Part shown: positions 36,484-46,871 of the stretch, piece after piece | Layout of the letters: each line of letters opens with the position of its first letter | Numbering within the stretch: position 1 is the first letter of the stretch | Assembly (NCBI GenBank): GCA_022495995.1 | Contig: JAFEMH010001365.1 | Coordinates: 248,001-312,000 of the forward strand | Reading direction: 5' to 3' | DNA: 64,000 bases | From: Adenophora triphylla var. japonica | Lineage: Eukaryota; Streptophyta; Magnoliopsida; Asterales; Campanulaceae | Notes under the pieces: generated by a model | Told to the model about the DNA's origin: nothing | Databases searched by the model: none | Seen by the model: only the letters and a program-made list of their open reading frames with translations | Made by a program: the position numbers and the translations under genes

Positions 36484-39211
36484 ACCTGGCCACCACCTGA
36501 GCTTTTAGACTCAGTGGGTCCAGATAGGTGCTTCAAGAGGCATTTATAAGCCTTGTGACCGATAAAACCACAGTTTGTACATTTATTAGAAGATGGCTGT
36601 GAGGGCTTAGATGAGTTGATGTTCAATTTAGCCAATACTTCAGAGGGGTTCAATGATTGAGTAGAAACAAATCCTTTGGCGACGAAGGTGATGGGTTTAC
36701 CTTTGTTGGCCGGTTGCATAGGTTTAGGAAGCCTTTGCCGGTTGAGGGGCCTTTACCGATTGGGTGACCGGTGACGGTTGTCTGATCGGTTGGACCCTTA
36801 CCGGTGACGGCTACCTTACCGGTTGAGGTTTCCTGACCTGCAACATGACCAGCAATTTTAATTCCACCTTTGCTGTCACCATCACTGAGTGGGACATATT
36901 GTCCTAGCTCAGGATCAGCTACCTCGGTCCATTGGGATTTGTTCTTTTCAATTTTGGCCTTCATTTGTCCCTGAATCTTGGGATAGTTATGTGGAATAGC
37001 ACTGAAAGATCTAGTTAACCCTCTCTTAAGCAGGTTGGATTGAGCATCATCAAATTTACCCATCAAGTTCTCAGTAACAGACTTAGTAACAGGTTTGTCT
37101 TTGTTGTCATTGTCATTGCTGCTGGAGGTAAAGCCTATACCAGATGATACATCTCTATTAGGAGACATGTGATCTTGTATGATAGTCTCCACAGCAGCTT
37201 GGGATTTTGAAAAGGTGTCAATAGATTTTGAAAGAGAATTATTTCTTGACACAAGATCAGCAAGTTGACTATAACAGATATTCAGTCTCTCAGTGAGTTC
37301 TTGATTTTCTTTCTTCAACTGATCAGACTCTAGTTTACTTTCTTTCAAAATTTTCATTTCAGCTTTTAAAGAGTCATTTTCAGTTGTGATCTTTTTAAAA
37401 TTAGTAGCCATAATTTTGTGAGCTTCATTTAATTTTTCAAAATCTGAGAAGAGCTCATTTATCACCTCTGCCATTTCAGACTTGGACATATTTGGCATAG
37501 GGTCAATGGTAAGAGGTTGAGGATGATGGTTCAAAATTAGGATCAAAATTAGGTAAGGATGATATCGGTTGAAGACTTGGCTCGGTTAGAGTCTTTAGAA
37601 ATTGAATCGGTCGGGGCTCAAGTGTCGATTGATGAGAGGAAATCGGTAGGGCTTGAGCTTAGTAGGTCTGTTGAATCGGTTGCATCAGCGGTCTGAGAGT
37701 GGGCATGGTTTTACACTGACCGTAGATAGATCCACCTATGTTTTGGATTTTAAAGTTGTAGGGGTTATCTGCCTTGGGAATAGGATCGTCAAAGTAGGTC
37801 AAGGGAGATCTCATAGGTTGGGTCTGGTCATTGTAAGATGATTGTTCATTGGAATTGGGGTGTCTATAGATAGATGACTGCAAGGAGGTGGGTTTGTCAT
37901 CGGTTCCATCAATAGCAACAAAACTGACATCAGCATCTTCATCTATGTCAGCATCCTCATTTTCAAAATCTGTCTCGAACCAGACTGGCATAGCCTTTTC
38001 AGTTCCATCCTCGGCAACTAAGCTCTTAGATCTAGGGTTTTTCTTGAATGGTTTCTTCCTCAGAAATTTATATTTCGGTTGAGGACATTTGGAAGCAAAA
38101 TGGCCGGATTTTCTACAATTGTAACACACAAGCTCACCTTGGGCATTTTTACCATCGGTTGAGGTTTGGCCTTTTCTTTGAAAGTTCCCAGATCTTTGGA
38201 ATGATGAGGATTTGGGTTGGAAGGGTTTGCTGTGGGAATGTTGGGATCTTTTAAAATCCTTGAACTTTCTATAGTTTCTAGCGAAGGCAGCAAACTCATC
38301 TTCTTCCTCAAAAGGCATATTGGATGAGGTAGTGGCTTGAGTTGGTTGAGGCTGAGAGATTGAGGGAGAGTCATTGGTAGGTTGGCTATTTAGCAAGGAA
38401 GAACCAGGGAAGATCTCGGTCTGAGCTGGCAGAGATATATTTTTAAATTGTTTTTGAACTCCACTCAGCCGGTTGAGCTCTTCCTCATATAGAAACAAAG
38501 TTGACACAATGTTCTGGAAATGAGTAACGTTCAAATCTCGGCATTCTTTCAAAATAGCGACATTCACATGCCACAAATCTCCAAGAGAATTGAGGAATCT
38601 CATGTTTAGGTCTTTCATAGTGTAAACTCTACCTAAAGATGCACAAGAATTACTCACCTCGTAGATGCACAAGAATTACTCACCTCGCAGAAACGATCGT
38701 ATGTTTCCTTTAGCGTCTCATTTGGGTTCTTCTTGAAGGACTCAAACTCTGCAACACTTTTGTAGAGTCTGTTGTCCCTGGCCACTTGATCTCCTTCAAA
38801 ATATCTGAGTAGACTTTGCCACACTTGTTGAGCGGTCTCATAGCATTGTACTTGCTTGTACAGTCTGTCATCAAGGCCTGAGGTTAATATGTGTAAAGCT
38901 TTTCTATCCATGGAGTCACAGATTTTGTCATCCTCGATCCATTCTTCACGTGGTTTTGGAACATAAGTTTCATAAACCTCAAAATCTTGTTCAGACGTTC
39001 TATTGACATGATCCATGAGAGGAGTTTTGGGTGCTCTAGTTGCGAGATTGATTTTTATGGGTGTCATGGGACCATCTCTGACTACAGTGGTTAACCTATC
39101 ATCTATTGAGTCCAAGTACCGCATAATTCTGTTTTTCCATACTGGAAATTCATTTTCGTTCAACATGGGAATAGTCGCTATGTTCCAAGTTTGCATGAGT
39201 TTTCCTGCCAT
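36462..39211 (-). pseudogene. gag: Copia gag of element A
   Basis: It starts MAGKLMQTWNIATIPMLNEN at 39211. The capsid-like region (VPKPREEWIEDD, QVQCYETAQQVWQSLLRYFE) is interrupted at 38638-38689 by a 26-bp tandem duplication that shifts the frame. Segment 38672-37659 has the first zinc knuckle CYNCRKSGHFASKC. Segment 37546-36650 has the coiled coil (KLNEAHKIMATNFKKITTEN onwards) and the Thr/Gly linker. Segment 36719-36462 has a second zinc knuckle CTNCGFIGHKAYKC. Two knuckles and about 880 residues fit a SIRE-type gag. The gag end overlaps the pol start in another frame, which may be a natural frameshift or a lesion. Confidence 0.9.
38638..38689. repeat. 26-bp tandem duplication inside gag of A
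   Basis: 38638-38663 is repeated at 38664-38689 with one difference near the end. 26 is not a multiple of three, so gag is truncated after CAS. Element B has a single copy here. Confidence 0.9.
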
Positions 39212-39267
39212 TTTGGAATTGGAAATTCAAGCGGTTAAGCTTGGAAAATGGTTTTCAAAAATTGCTC

Positions 39268-39279
39268 GCTTTGATACCA
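39268..39279 (-). other. Primer-binding site of element A
   Basis: The minus strand reads TGGTATCAAAGC, one base off the initiator tRNA-Met site, 2 bp from the LTR. Confidence 0.85.
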
Positions 39280-39281
39280 AT

Positions 39282-40728
39282 TGTTAGGTCCCAAATGGTA
39301 GGAATCAGTCTAGGGGGGTGAATAGCCTGTTAAAACTTTTTGCTAAAAAACACTTTTGATCTTTGTAAATATTAAGTTGAACTTGCTAACCGGTGAGGGA
39401 AGGTTTACATAGCGGAATATTGGTTAGAAGGATATATCAAACGTTAAGTTAAAATCTCATGCAACAAAGACAAATTTCATTTCCAAGTAAGACAAAAAAG
39501 TAAGCAGTAGTAAGAGTCAACAGGTTGTGACAGGTCAAGAGATTATCAACCAGTTACAACTACACAAAAATAAATAAACACACAAAGGAATGACACGTTG
39601 TTTGAAGAGGTTCACAGTGTTAAATAACTGCTACGTCCTCTACCAAGTTTGGTCAGAACTTGGATTTGTGAAAGTGTACTGCTATTAATGGATCCTACCT
39701 ATTACAAGTTGCAAGCCAATGATTGAAGGCTGCTAAACTAAAGGTGACCACTAACGGATCGTGCTACAATAAAGACCTGGTGTTTTCTAGAGATGTGCTC
39801 ACAAGTTGAGCTGATTTCTCTAGGGTGTTGTGTGTGAGTCAATCAATGTGTTCCATAAGTAGTCTAATGGAGGAACACAACTGTATTGATTGAGGTGCTC
39901 AGTTTATAAGTCCTACAAAGATGTCTAGTGAAAGAGGGGACTTGTATTGAATGCCTTGAACTAGGGAATTTGCAGGTTGGTAGTTCAAAGCAGCTCACTC
40001 TCAAGGATCTTGAAATGCACCAACCTTCTTCAATGCTCCAGGGAAGCTATATATAGTGAACTTCAAATGAAGGAGTCGTTGTCTTTGAAGAGGTTGAAAT
40101 GATGACTTGAACAGGCACGCATTTGAATAGGAGTATCTTTGCATTTAATGCCTGAGATAGGAGAGAGAAGATTTTCATTGAGTGGTTGAAGGGATGTGAG
40201 TACTGCTTACTTTGACAATCCATTTTGAGGTTCTGACAGCAGCAGGAATGTCACTTCAGCGTCAATTCAACATGCTGCTTTACCAACTTTAGCTAAAGTA
40301 GATGGCTGGGTAGTTGGGAGCAATAAATGCTTCTGTTAGGTTGGCTGAAAGGAAGCTTGATGGAGAAGCTTGACTGGTTGGACAGGTTAAGGACCAGAAC
40401 CGGTTAAGGATTCAATCAGTAAGGTAAGGGCTTTAGCTGATCGGTTAAGGACTGCCTGACCGGTCAAGGACCTCTGACAGGTTGAGGGGTCAACCGGTTA
40501 AGGGAAGCTCCTTTAACAAGAAACTCACAAACTGATGGAGAAAATCTTCAGGTCTTCAAGTCTTCATGTCTTGAGAAAATTACATATTAAAACACTGGCA
40601 CTAGCACTAAGGGAACCTATGATACATAGAAAGATTCTATTTGGTCTAATTAATTTTAGGGGTCCACATTAATGCTTGTTGTGATTGGGATTAAGCAATT
40701 CTAAAGCTAAACATATATTTGACTAACA
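39282..40728 (-). repeat. 5' LTR of element A
   Basis: 1447 bp, partner of 12180-13630. It ends CTAACA at 40728 and is followed by the CCCTG duplication. Confidence 0.93.
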
Positions 40729-40733
40729 CCCTG

Positions 40734-40870
40734 CATTTAGGAACGGTTTCAACAACTCCTATCTACCCAATTTGCCGCTCACATTGAAGTGGCTACCACC
40801 TCGGGCTCAACCAGCGACAGTTGCCTCCGTGCAAGTAAAGAGGCAACATATTGACATTATTCAGGACACG
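40734..40870 (+). pseudogene. PMD gene of the MULE, 3' part after element A
   Basis: The frame resumes with FRNGFNNSYLPNLPLTLKWL, then PPRAQPATVASVQVKRQHID and IIQDT. This matches the end of the PMD core, where a WLPPR-type motif and a basic segment follow the FP motif. Joined over the CCCTG site, it continues the frame ending at 12179. A possible splice donor GTAAGTAAG follows at about 40871. Confidence 0.75.
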
Positions 40871-40911
40871 TAAGTAAGTATTATTCAGAACTTCAATGTT
40901 ATCCTTAAGAA

Positions 40912-41529
40912 TTTATGCTTGACTCACTAACTTCTTAATTTTGTTGAAATTCACGTAACCTAATTTATCATGTCATAAATTAGAACCTTCCAAAAGGTAA
41001 ACATAAGAAACACCGCTGTTATTTGTCTCTAGGCAAGGTACCCTTTACCAATAAATACAATTTTATCTGACTCAAACACTTGTCTAAATCCATCCTCGCT
41101 CAACATTGATCTGGAAACTAGGTTCTTGCGAATGTCTAGGACATGCAGCACATTCACGAGAGTCAGTTCTCTGTCTGAAGACATCTTCAGCACAACCCTT
41201 TCTAGTCCTACGAAGTTGGAAGTAATAGAGTTTCTCATTTACACCTTCCTTCCATTGAAAGGAGTGTATGATGGAAAGCTCTCTTTATCATCACATATTT
41301 GGTGGGTAGCTCCAGCTCTAGTGTCTATCCACCATTCTTTGGGGTTGACCTTCAAATTGCTAAGTTGGCTTCAAACCCCATTAATTCTCAATCAAGCCTA
41401 TTAAACCTTTTGTTGACGTTGGTTTTGATTCATGTTGTCCATTTACCTTCTTGGAATATGACAATCTCTTGCTAAGTGACCTGAGTTTACCTCATCTGCA
41501 TCAGATCTTGGAACCGGATTCTTGAACCT
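40912..41529 (-). mobile_element. Internal copia fragment (gag-protease-pre-integrase) inside the MULE
   Basis: About 620 bp closely matching 53990-54607 of element D, with no LTR at either side. On the minus strand it encodes SITSNFVGLERVVLKMSSDR and LVNVLHVLDIRKNLVSRSML, the region between zinc knuckle and integrase. It lies between the truncated transposase and the PMD 3' end. Its loss of LTRs suggests capture as filler DNA or by the MULE, not a standard insertion. Confidence 0.8.
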
Positions 41530-43415
41530 TTAAATTTATGTTGAATCACAGTCCTGCTTTTCTCAAATGAGGCAATGATTGCAGTATAGGAGCATTCGAT
41601 GAGTTTATGAATTTGTTTCCAACATGTCTCAAATGCTCCCTGGCTCGATCCAAGTTGTTTCTTCAACAAGGCATGCTAACTCTCCACCCTAACATAGGTT
41701 ACATATTTTATTAGCATATAATTAACAAGGCATAGAAAACATCAAAACATATGACAGAAACATAAAGTTCGCCCGATATACCTGTTCGTAGTCAAGTTGT
41801 CAAAGTGCATAACATGGTTTGTCTAACACGAGACAAATCTTTCTTTGTAAGGCACAATCCACTACTGGTTCAGAACATAATTGACCATCGGGATATTGAC
41901 TGAAATCTTCTGATAATCGTCGTAAATAGTCATCAAACGATGCCTATGTATCAGCTTCGACCATTACATTCCAATGAAGAATGAACGCCTCCCAAATCTC
42001 TTGCATATCAAACACTTTCTTGCATTTTGCTAGAATATTCCTATTGATATGCCATCGACAGAGCAAATGAGTTGTCGTTGGGAACGTCTCACGAATTGCA
42101 TTTATCAAGGCAAGCTCCCTATCGGTCACGATAACATTAGGAAGACATGATTGATCCATCAGAGATTCAGCACTTCGCATGCCCACGTGTAGTTTCCTTC
42201 TTTCTCAGCCTTTAGGTATACAGCAGCAATTAAGGTCATTTTGGTTGATGTCACACCCACAATCTCAAGAAACGGTAAGTTGTACCTATTTGTCTTGTAA
42301 GTGCAATCCATGAACAAGACGTATGGAAACGCCTTCAGCAATTCAATGCTTTTCGGATGAGCAAAGAATATCTCCTTAACAACATTTGTTTCCTCGCATT
42401 GCCGATATTCGAAGTGATAAGCATGATCGTTCAATTTAAACATGAGCTGTTGGATTTGAGAACGACCCGCATGCTCAGTTGCCCTATTCTTAACCCGCGC
42501 ATTATAAATAGTCTGTATTAAGGACTTGTTTTCCGAAAATTTCTCTTTTAATCCATATAAAATATCATTCGGCCGGCTATTTGCATGTGACATTTCTATC
42601 ACGTACTCCTCCTCTGGTTTCTGTAATCTATCGGCATAAGAGTGACCCAACATAGATTGACAAATCGGATGATTGTGAGGGCCACAAACCACTTTTAATT
42701 GCCATTCACCATCAACCGTGACTTGTTTGGCGTTCAACTGAAACTTATAACCGCATTTCTTTGTTCCGCCCTCTCTATTTTTCTTTTTTTCTTCCCAATA
42801 TTTCATTGTTGACAGATTCTTGAGAGGACAGAGAGATAGGTTTATCCTTGTATGTCCCCCATCGATCACAAACAAGCGTCATTCGAGGAGCAGAGTTACG
42901 GCTCCCGTTATCCGACCGACCGAATATGATGATAAACCCATGCTCTTCCCCCTTTTTATGCACCCATTCAAACATATTTTACGGTCTCGAAAAAACAAGG
43001 GCATTGTGAATTCTGGAGTGTAGTCTCGCAAAACGCTTTCAAAATCAATCGAGACATAGTTGTTGTCATCCAGTAAATACTGCAACAATTCAATAAAACA
43101 ATAAGGGAGGTGTAAGAAGAAAAACAAAGGTTCGGGAATTTTTTTCAAAGGTTCGGCTGAGTGTGGCCGAAATATTTTAAAAATTCGACCGGTACTGACC
43201 GAAAAACTGCCCAGAATCGGCAAATCAGAGCCGAACAATTTTAAATTTTCGGCCGGGTGTGGCCGAACCTGAACTGAATTTCGGCCGGGTGTGGCCGAAC
43301 CTGCACTGATTTTCGGTCACTACTGCCGACTTTTTGCAACGAAACAGAAAAGTCATTGTTAACACATTTATATGGTTAGAAAACTTACATTAACATTCGA
43401 TGGTAGAGCATCCAT
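41530..43415 (-). pseudogene. MuDR-type MULE transposase, broken
   Basis: The DDE transposase of the MULE reads inward from the right end. A short first exon (ATG at 43415, donor GTAAGT near 43389) precedes an intron with the palindromic repeats; the acceptor is TTGCAG near 43082. It carries a FAR1/WRKY-GCM1-like zinc domain (MTLVCDRWGTYK, KKCGYKFQL, CGPHNHP) and the catalytic core FPYVLFMDCTYKTNRYNLPF (first D), then LPNVIVTDRELALINAI (second D) and LLCRWHINRNILAKCKK. The C-terminal KKQLGSSQGAFETCW and ASFEKSRTVIQHKF segments end at the copia fragment, so the usual SWIM zinc finger is missing. Frame breaks lie near 42970, 42800 and 42165; stops are in ADT[TAG]AS near 41944 and in RVES[TAG]H near 41674. 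Confidence 0.88.
43148..43338. repeat. Right cluster of palindromic GGCCGAA repeats
   Basis: Repeated TTCGGCCGGGTGTGGCCGAA-type units fill the first intron of the transposase gene. They mirror the left cluster at 10797-11017, including the shared GGCCACTACTGGCCGA-like end unit. Confidence 0.85.
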
Positions 43416-43559
43416 GATGAGCCTGCTGAATCTCTTGTCTTGAACAAATATGTATGGATTTTTTTTTGGAGAAAATGATGGTAAGAGAAAGAGGAAGGAA
43501 AGGGAGGTAATTTTTTTGGATGTAAAAAAATAATGAAGGAAGTGATTTTGTAAAAAGAT

Positions 43560-43620
43560 GAAAATTGATGAGGGAGGGAGGGGGAAGGTGGTGAAAATTG
43601 ATGAGGGAGGGAGGGGGTAT
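43560..43620. repeat. G-rich tandem repeat near the right MULE end
   Basis: Two copies of a 33-bp unit, each holding GAGGGAGGGAGGGGG (about 43572-43584 and 43604-43617). Four G-runs are available in close succession, so a G-quadruplex is possible. Confidence 0.75.
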
Positions 43621-43749
43621 ACGGGTGTGAATAACAATTGAGGAAAAAATGAGTTAAAGTTTACGGGTGTAGATAACATTAGTGATTGAGTTAATGGATT
43701 TAGGGATAATGTTTTCATTTCACTCGATGGCTTTTTTGAAGTTTTCAAG

Positions 43750-43797
43750 TTACGGGTTGTTTACTCAACAATTTTACGGGTTTATATAACAATTCTC
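43750..43797 (-). repeat. Right terminal inverted repeat of the MULE
   Basis: Reverse complement of the left end. It ends AACAATTCTC at 43797, followed by the 9-bp TAATAAACG duplication at 43798-43806. Confidence 0.93.
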
Positions 43798-43806
43798 TAA
43801 TAAACG

Positions 43807-44744
43807 TTATATTTAATGAAAAAGATGATATAATTGAAAATAAAAGTAAATAATAATAGCTAAAATGAAAAATAAAAGAAGTTAGTGATATGTGAAAAGA
43901 TCAATAAGCCTGAGATAATTTAGAATATGTCAAACCCACAAAAAGTTAATGGAGCGTGAACTACCTAAAATACCCTTTTAAAATATGATCACGAACGTTG
44001 TACATGATTATTTAACGGGAAAAAACTAACCCCGTTAATGATAGTTATCATGGATGCAATAATTAATTAGTTCAATGGATTCTATGCAAAAATAAATTAG
44101 CTCAGTGGTGAAACACGAAAAAAGTGAATAGTACAATTTTTTTTTCAATTTTCCTAAAAAAAAAAAGTATAACTTACTTTGTCTCTTAATAAATAATAAA
44201 TATTGCATTTGACTTGTAAATATTTTTTGAGAAATGTGCTTTATTTATGTTCACATGTATAACGATTAAATATTAGTAAGACATTTTACTAATATGAAAA
44301 TATGATATTTATTTGGGGCCAAAATCTCAAAAAAAAAACCAGTTTTTCCTGAACAAAAGGAAAAACGGGTTTTGAAATAACGCGCGCTTGTGCGATCGCC
44401 GTAGTCTTCCACTTTCTTCATATCGGCTCTCCCGCTCCGTCACTGCAACACGCCAACTCCGTCGTCGTGAAGCTCCTTGTCGCCAAACTATTTCATGCGC
44501 CAATGTCAATCAATTTACTGTATCCAGAAAATTGTTCAATATGGTCACTAAATTGATGTGTAATCAATTTTGTTCTTCTCAATTCTTTATGTGCCCTAGC
44601 ACGACACACATCATTAGCCAATATGTGATGGGTAGACGAAGGCCATTCTATTTTGATTTTGCTCTCCTTAATTTATGTTAGGGCCAGAAAGAATTTTGAG
44701 GTTGGGTGGGTTGAATTGGGGTCTTTTATTACTAAGTTTACACA
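43807..44744. other. Non-genic DNA right of the MULE
   Basis: AT-rich sequence without a recognisable gene. A GC-richer stretch 44380-44500 is open on both strands but shows no domain. Confidence 0.6.
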
Positions 44745-45130
44745 TCTAAAAGTGTCGGTGTTAATGTAAAATAGTGCCAGTGTAAAAAAGTGCCAGTGTT
44801 AGTGTTACAAAGTGTCAGTGTTAGTGTAACAAAGTGCCGGTGTTAGTGTAAAACAAGTGTCGGTGTTAGTGTAACAAAGTGCCAGTGTTAGTTTATAAAC
44901 TGACACTTAATATACATGCACCGGCACATTTTTACACCGGCACTTTGTTACACTAACACTGGCACTTTGTTACACATGCACTGGCACTTTGTTACACATA
45001 CACTGACACTTTTTTTACACTGGCACTTTGTTAAACTGGTACTGGCACTTTTTTACACTGACACTTTGTTACACATGCACTGACACTTTGTCACACTGGC
45101 ACTTTATTAAACTGGCACCAGCAAAACCGG
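44745..45130. repeat. Palindromic minisatellite (foldback)
   Basis: Left of about 44900, units of AGTGCCAGTGTTAGTGTAAC type (about 21-23 bp) run in one orientation. Right of it the same unit runs reversed (GTTACACTAACACTGGCACT). The turning point is GTTTATAAAC (about 44890). The whole would fold into a long hairpin. Confidence 0.85.
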
Positions 45131-45234
45131 GGAAAACAAAACACGTTTTTTCTAAGTGCCAGAAAAAACACGTTTTTTGTAAGACCAACTCTTATTTGGG
45201 TCATATAAAAAAAATTAATATTTAACAAACAATT

Positions 45235-45472
45235 CAATCTTCGAAACCTCAATCAAAATCCAAATCATAATATTAATCATCACAACCATAATCATAAAAA
45301 TCCAAATCATAATAACCATATTCAAAATCATTACTACATTCAATCTTCGAAACCTCAAATTTATAGCCTAATCATAATAATAATCATCACAACCATCATC
45401 ATTAAAATCCAAATCATAATAACCATAATCAAAATCATTACTACATTCAATGTTCGAAACCTCAAATTTGAA
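45235..45472. repeat. Tandem duplication at the 3' end of the F-box gene
   Basis: Units of about 107-109 bp, each starting CAATCTTCGAAACCTCAA: 45235-45340, 45341-45449, and the start of a third at 45450. The gene's stop codon lies in the second unit, so the duplication altered or extended the tail of the protein. Confidence 0.8.
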
Positions 45473-46192
45473 AGTGGTGATATGAGCAGCAAGATTCATA
45501 ATCTCATCATCAACATCAAATCCCCACCAAGAGCCAGCATCAAAGTGAACAAGTTTCTTACATTCTTTCAGAATGTTCACAACTAAACACCTTGTGACCA
45601 ATGACCCCCTCAAAGAGAGGAGTTCAATATTTGGAGGTAGGGTGGATATATCATACATAATATATGGGATTAGGGAGGATATAGCATATGCTTCAATTTC
45701 ACCATAGTCTAAAATATTCGGTGGCAACTCCAACCTTTTCAAAGAAGGACATCTGCACCAAAAGGAAAAAAATAACGAAGAAGATAAAATAAATGTTAGC
45801 AAGTGTTGGAATATAAAACTTGTTCCCTGAATTTCTAATAAACTAGCAATTATCCTAATCTGATCGAAAAAATAAATAAAAGAAAATTACCCTTCAACGA
45901 TACAATTGAATACTTCTTGTGTCATAGGGAAGTCGGTAGAAAAACCAACAGAATATGCTGATCCTTGGCTACGACTGATCACAAACTTGACAAATGATTT
46001 TCTGAAGCAACACCCACGCGGAAAGAAGAGAGATTGCCAGCATTGAGGACTCAGAGTGGCTTTGTACCAAGACTTGCATACATATGGTACTCCTTCCACC
46101 AGCGACCTCAATCCAACTTTTGAAAATATATCAACCAAACAGTCAAGGGGTAAATTTTCCCATTTTCGATCAACCATCTGCAATTTAAACAT
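45368..46192 (-). CDS. F-box/LRR-type protein, two visible exons
   Basis: F-box proteins are substrate receptors of SCF ubiquitin ligases. The exon 46192-45891 encodes an F-box near the N-terminus (MVDRKWENLPLDCLVDIFSK, then VPYVCKSWYKATLSPQCW). The donor GGTAATTTT is at 45890, the acceptor TTGGTGCAG ends at 45754, and the exon resumes at 45753. The splice keeps the frame and joins VFNCIVEG to CPSLKRLELP, the start of an LRR-like region that goes on with PNIELLSLRGSLVT and LKECKKLVHFDAG. The tail is Asp/Tyr-rich and lies in a tandem duplication. An acceptor-like TTGCAG directly before ATGG (about 46176) suggests an upstream exon or a start at MVDRKW. About 228 residues are seen, short for the family, so the tail is probably truncated. 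It may be the only host gene of the window with an uninterrupted frame. Confidence 0.75.
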
Positions 46193-46769
46193 AAATGATA
46201 TTAATATTCAAACAAATATTGGAATTGAAAAGAAATAATAAAAAAAAGCAAGAATGTTCAGTAAATGGGAAAAAAGTTTTGGAATTTAAGATGAAGAACC
46301 TTTTTAATATTTGATGGTCACAACTCCGCAATCCATCAAAAATATATACATGGAGATTTGATTTTTTTTCAAGATTAAAGAGGGCTGAACTGAAAGGTTG
46401 TCGTGACTGTTTACATTCTGAAAGGTTGTTAATGACATCAGTTCAGATTATTGAAGATTTTTTTCAATACAATATGCCGAAGAGCCAGGGGGGGCAGTAA
46501 TGGAATTAAATATTATGACAATGTCAATATTTGACTCGAAAAGAGTCTAAAAAAGAGTCTTTTTGGGTATTTCAGAGGCATTACTTTGGCATCCATAAGT
46601 TATGGATCATAACCTCATTGTTTTAAGCCCGAAAAATGTTGTATAAGCAGTGTTATGAGACTCGAAAGATTTTCTAGACGTTTAAGTTGTTTTAATAATT
46701 TGGTGTATAATTTTTACTTTTTTAAGGTTGTTCTAGGATATAAATACCATCTTCAATATGTCTAGATGT
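46193..46769. other. Upstream region of the F-box gene, no gene seen
   Basis: AT-rich DNA with short poly-T and poly-A runs. I see no other feature. It may hold the F-box promoter. Confidence 0.6.
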
Positions 46770-46871
46770 TTAAATTGTTTATATTAGACAAGATATTAAG
46801 ATTGTTATACCGTGATATTCTCAACTGTATATATGGCTAAGAATCCCATATTCTTAGGATGTTATTGTATA

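Larger units (their letters stand above)
12180..40728 (-). mobile_element. SIRE-like Ty1/copia element A, interrupted by element B
   Basis: A is flanked by CCCTA (12175-12179) and CCCTG (40729-40733), a 5-bp duplication with one later change. The right copy restores the PMD reading frame best. Its LTRs are 1451 and 1447 bp, gag-pol lies on the minus strand, and an extra gene region lies between pol and the 3' LTR. Without B it is about 14.0 kb, large for copia but usual for the SIRE lineage, which the RT motif [14 protein letters not shown] also indicates. In the first 440 bp the LTRs differ by about 4% by eye. Gag has a 26-bp tandem duplication and pol several frame breaks. Confidence 0.92.
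10308..43797. mobile_element. Mutator-like element (MULE) with nested retrotransposons
   Basis: The boundaries are exact. The 9-bp duplication TAATAAACG lies at 10299-10307 and 43798-43806; 9 bp is the Mutator signature. The ends are inverted repeats: 28 bp match perfectly, then a near-match runs to about 45-48 bp. Inside, a PMD gene reads in from the left and a MuDR-type transposase reads in from the right, convergent as in MuDR. Removing retroelements A and B leaves an element of about 4.9 kb, a normal autonomous MULE size. Both genes are broken, so the copy is fossil. A and B inserted after the MULE. Confidence 0.93.

Noticed and set aside
44388..44681. 97-codon frame beside the palindromic minisatellite
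   Set aside because: No motif, and both strands are open in the GC-richer part; most likely chance.
44745..45130. CRISPR-like array
   Set aside because: Units are contiguous and degenerate without unique spacers, and the genome is a plant.
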